Shown here: in pieces, positions 33,598 to 42,896 of the stretch
Position numbering within the stretch: position 1 is the stretch's first letter
Layout: the number at the start of each line of letters is the position of its first letter
The notes under the pieces: model-generated
Database searches by the model: none
What the model saw: the letters and a program-made list of their open reading frames with translations, nothing else
Told to the model about the DNA's origin: nothing
Source: JBBDJB01 sp040880125
GTDB lineage: Bacteria > Planctomycetota > Planctomycetia > Pirellulales > JBBDJB01
Length of the DNA stretch: 64,000 bases
Direction: 5' to 3'
Assembly (NCBI GenBank): GCA_040880125.1
Contig: JBBDJB010000041.1
Location: 22,834 to 86,833 of the forward strand
Translations under genes and position numbers: made by a program

Positions 33598-36051
33598 TTA
33601 TTCCCCAGCCGCGGCGATGTTCCAAGCGGCAATGCCATCGTCGCTGGAGACGAGCAGCACCGCCGCACCGCCGATGCGGGTCATCGCCAAGCCGCGAATG
33701 CGCTGGCCGTAGTGGAAGGAATCGGCCGGTGTGCCATCGGCGCGGACCAGGTGGATTGACCCATCGGCGCCTGGCAGCAGCCAGCCGCGATCGTCCTCGC
33801 CCCACTGCGCAGGCACGATTCGTTCGACCGGATGGGTGAATTCTCCGGTGGGTAAGGCGTACTGCCATAGCTCATTGCCGGACGTGTCCAGGCCGACCGC
33901 GACGCTTTCGCCAAAACCCACCAGCGCAATTCCGCACAACTCGCACTGACCGTCGCCGTCAAGATCCGCGGCGGCCAGCGACGTGATTGCACGGCCAGCC
34001 ACCCGCAGATCGCTGCCGTGCTGGCCCGCTGCGTCCAGCGGCACCAGCGTACCACGCTGATCCACGCAAACTGCGCGAAACTCCGGCGGGGAGGCTTCCC
34101 CCATGAAGGCCACTGCGAAGACGTTCTCCAGGCTGCGATTCTTCCACAGTCGCTCCCCCGCCATCGAGACGCCCTGCACGCCGACCTGTCCGGAGTAGCC
34201 GACCAGCACCTCCAATTGGCCGTCGACATTCAAGTCGGAAAACGCGGCATCCCAGATTCCCTGGTGGCGACCCTCGGGAAAGCTCCACGTGCGGTTCCAC
34301 GCGTTATCGTACAAGTGAATCTGCTGCTGAGCCGCGGAACTGGCGAGGAAGTAACGTCGATTTTCGCCGTCAGCGGCGGTGCGGAGAAAGCTTACCACTG
34401 CCGACTCCGGCAGGTCGAGCTCGCGGTGACTCTGCACGTTGCCCTCGGCGTCAAGCGTGGCCAGCTTCCGAAATCCGTCCAGCACGTGGATCATCGGCTC
34501 CGCATTCTCGCCCTCGACGACCAGGACGTTGCCCGGCGTTTCGAGCGAATCGACCTGCCACAGCTTTTCCATCGTGAGCGACTTCGGTTCGCTGCGGGGT
34601 TGGATCTCCGCCTGCGGGATTTCAACGTCGACACTCACCGCGTGCACAGAGGCGTCCGCTAGGCGGCGCTGGTAGTCCGCTTCCAGGCCTTCGTGCTGAG
34701 CCAGCGTGAGCGCGGCGACGTCTTCCCCGTCCAGCAGCATGGCGATCGCGTCGGCCAGGTCCTCGTACTGCGGGTGATAGCCGACCTTGTACACGTGAAT
34801 CTTTCCATTCGGGCCGAGCAGCACGGTGGTCGGGCAGCCGGGGATCTGGAAGTGCTCGGTGCTATGACGGGTTAGATCGCGAGCAATCGGCATGCTCGCA
34901 CCCCAAGACTCAAGCGTCTGCTGCAACTGCTCGCCGGTCACCTCCGGTTGATCCGTACTGACGGCGAGAAACTCCACCCGCTCATCGCTGCGAAATCGCT
35001 CGTACACGTCGTGCAATAGCGGCATCGACTGTTTGCAGGGCGGGCAGGTGGTAAACCAGAAGTCGAGTACGACAATCTTCCCGGCCAGCGATGCCGCGTC
35101 GACCGGCTTGCCCTCCAGGTCGACGAACGAATAGCCTTCGATCGTCTCGCCGACGTGCTGGGGCAGGGGCGGCGGCACCGGCGAGACGAATTGCTTGACC
35201 AGGTGCGCGTCCTCGGGCACCTCGAAGGCGAACGCCTGCGAGTCGATCTTGCCGCCGAGCTGCGCGCCGGTCATCTCGGCCCACACTTCGAGCTTTTCGA
35301 TGCCTGCCGAAGGGTCGATCTCCGCCAACAATTCACTGGTAGGAAAGTCGATCCGGCGGAGCGCGTACGATTCCCGGTCGATCCAGTAGACCCAGCGATC
35401 GCCGCCAGCAGGCACTTCCACCCGATAGCATTCGCGCTGGCCGGCGGTCGCCGGATCGAGCAGGCGCGGCTCCGCGTCGCCCGGCAGGATCGTCTCTAGC
35501 GCATTCCCGCCCAGCAGAAGCCCGATCTGCGGCGGCGCGAATAACTCGTTGCCGCGGGTGATGGTCGTGTAGAGATAGTCGTCGCGGATGTAGTTGGACG
35601 CGGTCAGCTCCAGGGGGGCCGGAAGCTGAAGCACCTGTTGCGGCAGCGCGCCGGGCACGGCCGCCCGCAGCTTGTCGCCGTCGGAGACGACCATCGCATC
35701 GAAGGCATGCATCCGCAATTTGTTCGGGCGCTCGACGACGACGGAGAAAGGAATCGGATCGTATGTCTGCGACTCCCCGGCGGCACTCTGGCGAGTGTAC
35801 AGCTCGCCGGCGTCCTGATAGGAGCTGGCGTCTTTGTAAGCTTCGACCATTTGGGCCAGCACCTGCCGCGCGGAGAGCTGCTGTTGGCCACTGGGGTCGG
35901 CCTTCTCGGCGGTGGACTTGGTGCCACAGCCGGCGGTCGTGAAGACACCAACCAACATGAGGCAGAGACTTGTCGTGCACAAACAGGAGTGTCTATGCCA
36001 CCGGTTCGAGGCGCCCGGGAATTGCATGCCGGAATTGTTTATACCGCTCAT
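33598..36051 (-). CDS. Large lipoprotein with TlpA-type thioredoxin and FG-GAP-like repeats
   Basis: About 817 residues. A lipobox Thr-Ala-Gly-Cys lies near residue 42. Residues about 60-280 resemble DUF2092 (outer-membrane lipoprotein carrier-like), then a TlpA/redoxin domain from about 300 with Trp-Phe-Thr-Thr-Cys-Pro-Pro-Cys near 333-336 and Gly-Cys-Pro-Thr-Thr as the cis-Pro loop. The last 300 residues form beta repeats with Asp-Leu-Asn-Val-Asp-Gly-Gln-Leu-Glu-Val and Asp-Leu-Asp-Gly-Asp-Gly-Gln-Cys, calcium-binding FG-GAP-like units. It is a membrane-anchored periplasmic thiol oxidoreductase joined to a propeller. An ACAGACA repeat lies inside the signal peptide, making the exact start uncertain among three Met. 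Confidence 0.75.
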   Translation of the reverse strand: MSGINNSGMQFPGASNRWHRHSCLCTTSLCLMLVGVFTTAGCGTKSTAEKADPSGQQQLSARQVLAQMVEAYKDASSYQDAGELYTRQSAAGESQTYDPIPFSVVVERPNKLRMHAFDAMVVSDGDKLRAAVPGALPQQVLQLPAPLELTASNYIRDDYLYTTITRGNELFAPPQIGLLLGGNALETILPGDAEPRLLDPATAGQRECYRVEVPAGGDRWVYWIDRESYALRRIDFPTSELLAEIDPSAGIEKLEVWAEMTGAQLGGKIDSQAFAFEVPEDAHLVKQFVSPVPPPLPQHVGETIEGYSFVDLEGKPVDAASLAGKIVVLDFWFTTCPPCKQSMPLLHDVYERFRSDERVEFLAVSTDQPEVTGEQLQQTLESWGASMPIARDLTRHSTEHFQIPGCPTTVLLGPNGKIHVYKVGYHPQYEDLADAIAMLLDGEDVAALTLAQHEGLEADYQRRLADASVHAVSVDVEIPQAEIQPRSEPKSLTMEKLWQVDSLETPGNVLVVEGENAEPMIHVLDGFRKLATLDAEGNVQSHRELDLPESAVVSFLRTAADGENRRYFLASSAAQQQIHLYDNAWNRTWSFPEGRHQGIWDAAFSDLNVDGQLEVLVGYSGQVGVQGVSMAGERLWKNRSLENVFAVAFMGEASPPEFRAVCVDQRGTLVPLDAAGQHGSDLRVAGRAITSLAAADLDGDGQCELCGIALVGFGESVAVGLDTSGNELWQYALPTGEFTHPVERIVPAQWGEDDRGWLLPGADGSIHLVRADGTPADSFHYGQRIRGLAMTRIGGAAVLLVSSDDGIAAWNIAAAGE
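35977..36002 (-). repeat. ACAGACA palindromic repeat inside a signal peptide
   Basis: The diverged repeat reads GCACAAACA and TGTCTATGC arms with GGTGG on the gene's upstream side. It encodes the Trp-His-Arg-His-Ser-Cys-Leu-Cys stretch of the lipoprotein's N-terminus. Confidence 0.65.
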
Positions 36052-36309
36052 ATTCTCCATCCCTGGCTGATGATGCAGTTTGGCCGGCCGACCGGTCGCG
36101 CCGCTCGACAACGCGGATTATTCTCGACCGCGGCGACTGGGTAAAGCTCGACTTGGCCGCAGCCCGCGGAAGCTGCCGCGTAAATCGCCCTGTGCAGGGG
36201 CAGCACTTTGCGCTGCTTGCGCCGCTTGACCCTTGCAAGATGCTAGCGATAAGATGCGCCGATAAGATGTGCCAGAGTAGAACCGCTGACTCGCGTCCCC
36301 TTAGATTCC

Positions 36310-37548
36310 ATGCCCCCCACCCTGTTTTATGGCGTCGATGCTTCGCTTTCGCTGGACGTCGGTCCGGACGCGGTTCTGGCCGAGTGCCGGGCGCCTCGCG
36401 AAGGTTCGATCGCCGATCCGGCGGCTGCGGTAACCACCGCGCTGGCCGCCCCGCTCGACTTTCCCCCCGTTTCGCGCGCGGCCGTGCCCGGCGACCGCAT
36501 CGCCATCGCCCTGGCAGATGGCGTGCCGCGGTCGCAAGCGGCCGTCGCCGGAGTGGTGAAGTACCTGGTCGAGACCGGCACGCTGCCCGAGGCGATCACC
36601 GTGGTGCGGGCGTCGAACGGCCACGCTGACGTCGATCCGCGGGCGCAATTGCCGGCCGAAATGGCCGGCCAGGTCGGATTGGTGACGCACGATCCGGACG
36701 ATCGAGCGCAGCTTGCCTATTTGGCCGCTTCACACGAGCAGCGGCCGATCTTTGTCAATCGCACGCTGTTCGACGCCGATCTGGTGCTGCCGATTGGCTG
36801 CCAGCGGCTCGATGAAAGTCTGGGCGCGTACGGCGTCCACGGCGGGCTATTTCCGTCGTTTGCCGATCGGGACTCGATCGACCGGTTCCGCGCCCCCAGC
36901 AGTGCGGAATCGAAGATCCACGTCGCCCGGCGTCGCCAGGAAGCGGATGAAGCGGCCCGGCAGCTTGGCATCTTCATTACCATCCAGCTCGTGCCGGCGG
37001 CCGAGGGACACGTGCTGCACGTGGTGGCGGGCGAACCGACGTCGGTTGCGCGGCAGGCGGCGGCGCTGTGTGCGGCCGCGTGGCATCACAGCGTGCGGCG
37101 GCGGGCCAGCCTGGTGGTCGCTAGCATCGGCGGCGATCCGCACGAGCAGAGTTGGGACAACCTCGCCCGGGCACTGGCGGCCGCGTCGCGCGTCGCCGAA
37201 CCGGGCGGCGCGATTGCACTTTGTACCGAACTGGCGGTTTCGCCTGGCACTGCACTGGATCACCTCTCCGCGGCGCAGAACCTGTCGGCAGCGCTGCGGG
37301 AGATTCGCCGCGACCGCTCGGACGACGCCTGGACCGCCTCGCAGCTCGCTCAGCAACTCGACCGCGGTTCGATTTACCTGCTTAGCGAGTTGGACGACGA
37401 ACTGGTCGAGTCGCTCGGCATGGCGCCCGTGCAAAGCCCGGAGGAGATCGAACGGCTGGCACACCACCACGACACCTGCATTCTGCTCGAAGACGCGCAG
37501 TACGCCGTGCCGACTGTTGAAGACGAAGCCGAGGCGGAACTTGCGTAG
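36310..37548 (+). CDS. LarA-like (DUF2088) protein without the pincer-binding lysine
   Basis: 412 residues. The N-terminal half follows nickel-dependent lactate racemase (LarA): Ile-Ala-Leu-Ala-Asp-Gly-Val-Pro-Arg at 66-74, a His105 in Asn-Gly-His-Ala-Asp-Val-Asp-Pro, His127 in Thr-His-Asp-Pro, and Val-His-Gly-Gly-Leu-Phe-Pro at 176-182. In LarA the last position is a Gly-Gly-x-Lys loop whose lysine carries the nickel-pincer cofactor; here no lysine follows the Gly-Gly. The C-terminal half is the usual LarA-like domain. It therefore probably does not racemise lactate with the NPN cofactor. LarB/C/E genes are absent. The next gene, ygfZ, follows by 63 bases and may be co-transcribed. Confidence 0.65.
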   Translation: MPPTLFYGVDASLSLDVGPDAVLAECRAPREGSIADPAAAVTTALAAPLDFPPVSRAAVPGDRIAIALADGVPRSQAAVAGVVKYLVETGTLPEAITVVRASNGHADVDPRAQLPAEMAGQVGLVTHDPDDRAQLAYLAASHEQRPIFVNRTLFDADLVLPIGCQRLDESLGAYGVHGGLFPSFADRDSIDRFRAPSSAESKIHVARRRQEADEAARQLGIFITIQLVPAAEGHVLHVVAGEPTSVARQAAALCAAAWHHSVRRRASLVVASIGGDPHEQSWDNLARALAAASRVAEPGGAIALCTELAVSPGTALDHLSAAQNLSAALREIRRDRSDDAWTASQLAQQLDRGSIYLLSELDDELVESLGMAPVQSPEEIERLAHHHDTCILLEDAQYAVPTVEDEAEAELA

Positions 37549-37611
37549 AAATGCGTTGTCGGCACGCAGGATTTGCTTGAACCCCGTTCCCACGTCATAT
37601 CACGTGCAATC

Positions 37612-38616
37612 ATGACTTCGGTCGATGCCACTGAGTATAAAGCCCTGACCACCGGCGTGGGCTGCGTTCGACTCACCGGCCGCACGCTGATTGAGGTGAC
37701 CGGCAAAGATCGGGTCAGCTTCCTGCACAACATGTGCACAAACGATGTCCGCCGACTGGCGTCCGGCAGCGGCATTGAAGCCTTCTTCACCAACGCCCAG
37801 GGCAAAATCCTGGGGCACGCGTATCTGTTTGGCGAAGACGATCGCATCTGGATCGAAACCGCACCAGGCCAGGCCGAACCGCTGCTCGCACATCTATCGA
37901 AGTACAAGATCCGCGAAGACGTGCAATTGATCGATCGCACGCCGGACGTCGCCGAGATCCTGTTGGCGGGTCCCCGCGCCGAATCGCTGCTGGCGCAACT
38001 GCTCAGCGCCACCCTGCCAGGCGAGCGGCTTGCGCACGCGAGGGTCGAGTTTGGCGGCACCGGCGGTGAAGCGGCGGCAAAGTCCGAGGGCGGAATGACC
38101 GTCAGGCTCTGCCGTGTCGATTGGACGCAGCCAGCCGCCTATCTGGTAATTTGCGCAGCGAACGAAGGGGACCGTGTCACGACGGTGCTGAAGAACGCCG
38201 GCGCGGTCCCGTGCAGCGGAGAGACCTACCAGGCGGCGCGGATCGAAGCCGGCACCCCGGTCTATGGCACGGACATCAGCCAGGCAAACCTGCCGCAGGA
38301 GGTCGCCCGGGATGAAGCGGCGATCAGCTTCACCAAGGGTTGCTACATCGGCCAGGAAACGGTTGCCCGTATCGATGCGCTTGGCCACGTCAATCAGCTC
38401 CTGGTCGGCGTTCGCTTCTCCGGCGATGCGGTCCCGGCGCCAGAGACGGAACTTTCAATCGAAGGCAAGAAGCTGGGCCGCGTCACCTCTGCAATTTGGT
38501 CGCCGAAGCTCGGCGGTCCGCTGGCCCTGGCCTACGTGCGTCGCGCGGCCGTCGAGCAGGGCAGTGTATTGGAAAGCCCTGCCGGCGAGGCGGTCGTTGT
38601 TGCGCTGCCGGTGTAA
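37612..38616 (+). CDS. ygfZ: YgfZ/GcvT-type folate-binding protein
   Basis: 334 residues. The family fingerprint Lys-Gly-Cys-Tyr-Ile-Gly-Gln-Glu lies at about 242-249, and the N-terminal GcvT-like fold has Leu-His-Asn-Met-Cys-Thr-Asn-Asp-Val and Phe-Phe-Thr-Asn-Ala-Gln-Gly-Lys-Ile-Leu. YgfZ binds tetrahydrofolate and helps maintain certain Fe-S enzymes such as MiaB. The start at Met-Thr-Ser-Val is preferred; an upstream start adds 13 residues not in the family. It follows the LarA-like gene on the same strand. Confidence 0.85.
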   Translation: MTSVDATEYKALTTGVGCVRLTGRTLIEVTGKDRVSFLHNMCTNDVRRLASGSGIEAFFTNAQGKILGHAYLFGEDDRIWIETAPGQAEPLLAHLSKYKIREDVQLIDRTPDVAEILLAGPRAESLLAQLLSATLPGERLAHARVEFGGTGGEAAAKSEGGMTVRLCRVDWTQPAAYLVICAANEGDRVTTVLKNAGAVPCSGETYQAARIEAGTPVYGTDISQANLPQEVARDEAAISFTKGCYIGQETVARIDALGHVNQLLVGVRFSGDAVPAPETELSIEGKKLGRVTSAIWSPKLGGPLALAYVRRAAVEQGSVLESPAGEAVVVALPV

Positions 38617-38653
38617 AAACCGCCCGCTGTAAGGAGCTGCGAACGTTCACGGA

Positions 38654-39838
38654 TCACTTGACGAAACTTGCCAGGTGATCCATCCGCTTTTGAAAAGTTG
38701 TTTCGAAATCGTGCAGCCGGGCGAACTGCACGGCGGTCTGCGATTTATTCGCGATCTCTTCGCGCCTGGCAGCGAGCCGCTGAATAATGTCGGCGACCGC
38801 CTCGATGTCGTCCATCTCGGCGCCCCAGCCGACGTCGGCCAGTTCCAGCAGCCCGGCGAAGGCCCGATTCGTGTAGCCGACGATGGGAACTCCGCAGGAG
38901 AGCGTCTCCAGGTACGTGCAGGAGGGGTCGCTCTGCCGGTGCAGCATGACGAAGACGTCGACGTCCTGCTTGATCTCCGGCAGAAGACGCTCGTAGAAGT
39001 CGACCGAACCGGGCAGGTCGACCACGTCTCGCAGCCCGTGGCGCTCGACGAACCCCTCCAGCTCGGCGTCGAGGTCCCCGGCGCCATAAATGGTCATGCG
39101 GAAGTCGACGTTTCGCTGCTTGAGCCGCCGCGCCAGCTCGACCAGGTGATCGGCTCCTTTCATCCGCACCAGCCGGCCGGAGAACGCCAGCCGTAGCGGA
39201 CCGCCCTTTCCAAGCTGCTGCAGCCGGCCTTCGAGCTGGTCGTCTGATAGGATGACGTCCGTTTGCACGCGCGTGTCGAAGTACAGCAGCGGCTTGTTGA
39301 AGTGACCGTACTGCTCGTACGCGGCGGTGCCATTGATCTGCAGGCCGTCGGCCAGGGCGAATGCCGCCCGCCGCTTGCGCTCTCCGTTCCACAGAAAGAA
39401 ATACCGTCGCAGCTTGACGACCGGATTGTTGGTGCTCATCGCCGCGATCTGGTAGCGGGTTTCGAGCGTGTATTCAATCGCATAGATGCACGCGGCGCCA
39501 TTTGCCTGGCACAGCCTGGCGACGTGAAACTGATCGAACATGTCCCCCGCACCGAGCACGACCGCCGCCCCGTCCAGATGGGCCCCTGTGATGGACTCCT
39601 TGTCTTGCCGAACAACGCACTGAAAAGGCAGTTCGTCCGGCGATTTAGACACCAAGCCGAAGCTTGGCGGCTCTGAATTGCCCGCCGACATCGCGCAGCG
39701 AATCTCCCCGGGCCAGCACTTCACCTGCAGCAGCATGCCGTCGTAGAACTTGCGATCGAACGTCAGACGCTGCCCGTCCCGCCACACCGGCACCGAGGGA
39801 AGCATCACCAGGCCGGGGCTCTTCATGCGGGCTTTCAT
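38654..39838 (-). CDS. Glycosyltransferase, GT4 family
   Basis: About 394 residues. The C-terminal GT-B half shows Leu-Ala-Phe-Ser-Gly-Arg-Leu-Val-Arg-Met-Lys-Gly-Ala-Asp-His-Leu (donor-binding Arg/Lys), Tyr-Gly-Ala-Gly-Asp-Leu, Val-Phe-Val-Met-Leu-His-Arg and the Glu-Thr-Leu-Ser-Cys-Gly-Val-Pro-Ile-Val-Gly loop, where GT4 enzymes carry a Glu. It transfers a sugar from an NDP- donor, probably to a glycan or lipid. The acceptor is unknown. Two ATGs near the start differ by 4 residues. Confidence 0.82.
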   Translation of the reverse strand: MKARMKSPGLVMLPSVPVWRDGQRLTFDRKFYDGMLLQVKCWPGEIRCAMSAGNSEPPSFGLVSKSPDELPFQCVVRQDKESITGAHLDGAAVVLGAGDMFDQFHVARLCQANGAACIYAIEYTLETRYQIAAMSTNNPVVKLRRYFFLWNGERKRRAAFALADGLQINGTAAYEQYGHFNKPLLYFDTRVQTDVILSDDQLEGRLQQLGKGGPLRLAFSGRLVRMKGADHLVELARRLKQRNVDFRMTIYGAGDLDAELEGFVERHGLRDVVDLPGSVDFYERLLPEIKQDVDVFVMLHRQSDPSCTYLETLSCGVPIVGYTNRAFAGLLELADVGWGAEMDDIEAVADIIQRLAARREEIANKSQTAVQFARLHDFETTFQKRMDHLASFVK

Positions 39839-39900
39839 TGTTAGAAAAAAGTTGGCGGCACGTGGTCGATCTGTGCTTCGCTTAAGCACTACCGACGAAC

Positions 39901-41145
39901 CTAACTGCCCCTGGCGAAATTGGGAAGCGGGCCAGGTCCATGAATGAGCGCCGTGGCGGGTTGTCGCGTGCGGCGGGCGGTGAGCTCGCTCTCCAGCCCG
40001 CGGGCAACGATCTCTGCCAGCTTCGCAGCGCCAGCCGGCGAGTAGTGAATGTAGTCGGCGTACAGACGCGAGTCCTTCGGCATCGCCCGCGCAACATCGA
40101 TCAACAGCAAGTGGTTCTCCGCGGCAACGCGCCGGGTGACGTCATTGTAAAGTTCCAGAGTGCGCCACTTCAAAAGGCCGCTTGCGCCGTCAACGTCCAT
40201 CGTCGCCAGATTCCGCCCGGTCGTCGGATCAATGGCGTCGCCATAAACGGCCGGCTGCGTCAGTAGCACCGACTGGATGCCCGCGGTGCGGCATTCGGCG
40301 ACCAGCGTACGCACGCGCTGCTCATACTCCGGCACGAAAAGGCGGCGATGCTTCGTGATCTCGTCGTCCATACGGTCGGACGGGGCGACGCGTTCGTCAA
40401 GGTTGGCGAAGTCGATCTCGCCGTTGAAAGCCAGCCCCAGATCGTACGCGCGAGCCGTGCGCCACAAGACCTGTGCCGTGCAGAGCAACTCTGAGTGGCG
40501 AATAATCGGAGTCAATCCGCTGGCCTGCGCCGGATCGATGCGGCGATCGTACTCGTTCAAGTCGCCCCGGCCGACGTCGTTGATCCCCATCAGAAACAGC
40601 GCAAAGTCCGGATGAAGCTTGGCGAGAAACTGCCGCATCAGCACCAGGTGCCCAAACGTCGAGTGCCCGTTCATGCCAGCATTGTTGAGCCAGACATCTT
40701 TGTGTTGGGCGGCGAGCAACTTGTGCAGCACGGCCGGCCAGGCATGAGCGTCGGTCAGCCCGACGCACTCGGTGGTGCTCCCTCCGACGGTGACGACCGT
40801 GGTGGCCGCGTCGAAGTCGTCGGGCTTCTCGGGACCTCGCATACCCAGGGAGTTGTACTCGTTGACGATGATCGGATCGATCTTCGTCGCCCCCTCCACG
40901 CGGTACCGAAATACCTGGTTCGCCGGCAGGGCAATTTCGTGCGCCCGTAGCGGCACGTGGATAGGGTTGTAGATCCGCAGCACGATCTCGACCAGCGCCA
41001 GCGAGACCATGCCGCCGGCCGCCAATGCGCCCAATCGCATCAACCACGTGCGGAATCGCCGTGTTCTGATCGACGGCGTTGCCTTTCGGGCCGGTGGCGG
41101 ATCATCACCGCTCGGTTCGCTATCTACTGTCGTTGCACGAGACAT
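39901..41145 (-). CDS. Membrane-anchored SGNH/GDSL-like hydrolase
   Basis: 414 residues. A cytoplasmic Arg-rich stretch precedes one membrane helix at about 36-58. The SGNH blocks then follow: Thr-Val-Gly-Gly-Ser-Thr-Thr-Glu at 119-126 (Ser123 as nucleophile; Gly-Gly-Ser replaces Gly-Asp-Ser), Gly-Met-Asn-Gly-His-Ser, Met-Gly-Ile-Asn-Asp-Val-Gly-Arg-Gly, and Asp-Tyr-Ile-His-Tyr-Ser-Pro-Ala-Gly near the C-terminus with the catalytic Asp and His. It is likely an extracytoplasmic esterase, possibly a deacetylase of glycans. It follows the glycosyltransferase gene by 62 bases upstream on the same strand, so the pair may modify the same polymer. Confidence 0.75.
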   Translation of the reverse strand: MSRATTVDSEPSGDDPPPARKATPSIRTRRFRTWLMRLGALAAGGMVSLALVEIVLRIYNPIHVPLRAHEIALPANQVFRYRVEGATKIDPIIVNEYNSLGMRGPEKPDDFDAATTVVTVGGSTTECVGLTDAHAWPAVLHKLLAAQHKDVWLNNAGMNGHSTFGHLVLMRQFLAKLHPDFALFLMGINDVGRGDLNEYDRRIDPAQASGLTPIIRHSELLCTAQVLWRTARAYDLGLAFNGEIDFANLDERVAPSDRMDDEITKHRRLFVPEYEQRVRTLVAECRTAGIQSVLLTQPAVYGDAIDPTTGRNLATMDVDGASGLLKWRTLELYNDVTRRVAAENHLLLIDVARAMPKDSRLYADYIHYSPAGAAKLAEIVARGLESELTARRTRQPATALIHGPGPLPNFARGS

Positions 41146-41280
41146 TGCTTGCCGTTCCTGACACAGGGAGGATGTCGCCGGGAGATGAAAGACGGCGGCG
41201 ACAACTATCAGAGTAAACTATGAACTGCCCGGATGCGCAGCGGTTTCGATCTTGCTTCGCGCCGGCCCATTGCCGTCGCA

Positions 41281-42486
41281 TCAGAACTCGACCATTCCTA
41301 CCGGGATGTCCAGTTCCAGCGGCACCAGTGGGGCCGGGTACTTTCCTTCGTGAATGAACGTGCGATTGCGTCCGTACCGCTTCGCCTCTTCCAGGGTTTC
41401 CTCCAGCCGGGCGATCAATGTTTCCAGCGTGTCGTCGTCGTCGGCCTGAATTACCGCGCAACTGGTCGTCAGGCGGACCTCGCGACCGTCGCCTACCAGG
41501 CGGCTTTGCTCGACCTGTTGGCGCACCGTCTCGACCTTATTCGCGCACTGCCGGGCCAGCTTGTCGGGAAACACGATCATGTACTGCTGGGCCGCGTATC
41601 GCACCACCAATTCGTCTGCCGTGGCGATCTCGTTGACCAGCTTACCGATCGCCGCCAGCACGCGATCGCACAGCTCCGGTCCGTGTTCACTGAGAATCTG
41701 CCGGTACAGATCCGCTTCGATCAACGCCACGCACAACTGCCCGCGGCCGCCGCCGGGCTGTTCCCACAGCCGGGTGATCGCCGCCTCGGCCGCCGGCCGC
41801 CGGCGCATGCCAGATTTCGGATCGGCCGACCAAGCTGCTTCGCTTTCGGTGAGCCAGCCCTCTTTGCGGGCGATTTCCAGCCGGGCCACTTCCAGTTCAT
41901 CCTGGCAGTGGTCGGTGGCGGCCGTCAGATCCCGTACGACGCGACACAGCTTTCCATGCGCGGCGCCGGTCGAGGCGTCCGCTTCGACGCCCTCCGCGAT
42001 GGCAGCACCGGGCTGGATGGCATTGATCTGCAGGCGCACCGTGTACTGGATTTTTCCGCCGATGCCCGCCAGATTGGAAAACCCCGTCTTCTGCCGATCG
42101 AACTCGTCCAGCGAGGACTTCAGGTTCTGCAGGTGCTCGTCCTTCAACGCGCGGAAGACGTCCATACAATCCTGGATCGGCGCCCCGCCGGCGGCCTTCC
42201 CGTCCAGCTTCAGCAGCTCGCCGCGCAATTCCGCCACGCCCGCCACGAACTTGTCGACGAGTCTTTCTAGCACTCCGCGCGGATGCGTTGCGCCCTTGGG
42301 TGCCGGATTCTGGAGCAGCGGTGACTGCTCCACCTCCGAAGTCGCCTCGGCCGCCGCATCAGTTTCCGCCGGGGGAATGGTCGACGCGGCACCGCGCCAG
42401 GCGGCCGGGGCATAGCCCAAGTACACGCCCAGCGCGTATCCCAGGACCACGTTCACAAGCGCTATGAGAATCACGTACAGCAGCAC
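41281..42486 (-). CDS. Membrane protein with degenerate GGDEF domain
   Basis: 401 residues. One membrane helix (about 3-25), an Ala/Pro linker, a helical middle part (70-200) and a C-terminal GGDEF-like domain from about 225. Where active diguanylate cyclases have Gly-Gly-Asp/Glu-Glu-Phe, residues 298-302 read Ala-Ala-Gln-Gln-Tyr, so it cannot make c-di-GMP by the known mechanism. Flanking parts of the fold (Leu-Cys-Val-Ala-Leu-Ile-Glu-Ala-Asp, and Leu-Ile-Ala-Arg-Leu-Glu-Glu-Thr-Leu-Glu-Glu-Ala-Lys-Arg-Tyr-Gly-Arg-Asn) are well kept. It may act as a binding or structural module. Start is GTG with GGAG seven bases upstream. Confidence 0.75.
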   Translation of the reverse strand: MLLYVILIALVNVVLGYALGVYLGYAPAAWRGAASTIPPAETDAAAEATSEVEQSPLLQNPAPKGATHPRGVLERLVDKFVAGVAELRGELLKLDGKAAGGAPIQDCMDVFRALKDEHLQNLKSSLDEFDRQKTGFSNLAGIGGKIQYTVRLQINAIQPGAAIAEGVEADASTGAAHGKLCRVVRDLTAATDHCQDELEVARLEIARKEGWLTESEAAWSADPKSGMRRRPAAEAAITRLWEQPGGGRGQLCVALIEADLYRQILSEHGPELCDRVLAAIGKLVNEIATADELVVRYAAQQYMIVFPDKLARQCANKVETVRQQVEQSRLVGDGREVRLTTSCAVIQADDDDTLETLIARLEETLEEAKRYGRNRTFIHEGKYPAPLVPLELDIPVGMVEF

Positions 42487-42781
42487 GCTAGCTCTCCAGC
42501 AGAATCACGATGGCGCGGCCCGTTGGTTTCATGTTTGGCTGTGTTGGGGGCCGGTGTTTTTGCACGGGAGTAACGGAGCCTCTTAATCGGGCGTGTGACC
42601 AGGGAGCGGAACGCCGGCGTCCGGCCGTATCGTGCGACGCGCAAATGTACCACTCGGTCAGCACGGCCGGCGGCTGGCCGCGGACTGGAGACGTTACGGT
42701 CGTAGGGAATCGACCGGTAATGCGGGCAGTGTCGGGCGTGGGACGGGGGCTTGGAGGAGTGAGAAGAAGAGACGTCGAACG

Positions 42782-42806
42782 TTGTCACAGATAATTCTGT
42801 CTGTGC
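42782..42806 (+). repeat. ACAGACA palindromic repeat copy
   Basis: Arms TCACAGATA and TGTCTGTGC. It lies in the 410-base stretch 42487-42896, which has no gene. Confidence 0.55.
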
Positions 42807-42896
42807 GCAACGCGAGATAGAGCACGGAGGCACATCTCGGGTAAGGCATCCGTCCGGAACAGTCGGCTCGGCACCTTGCAGCCTGTTGATTTTCTA

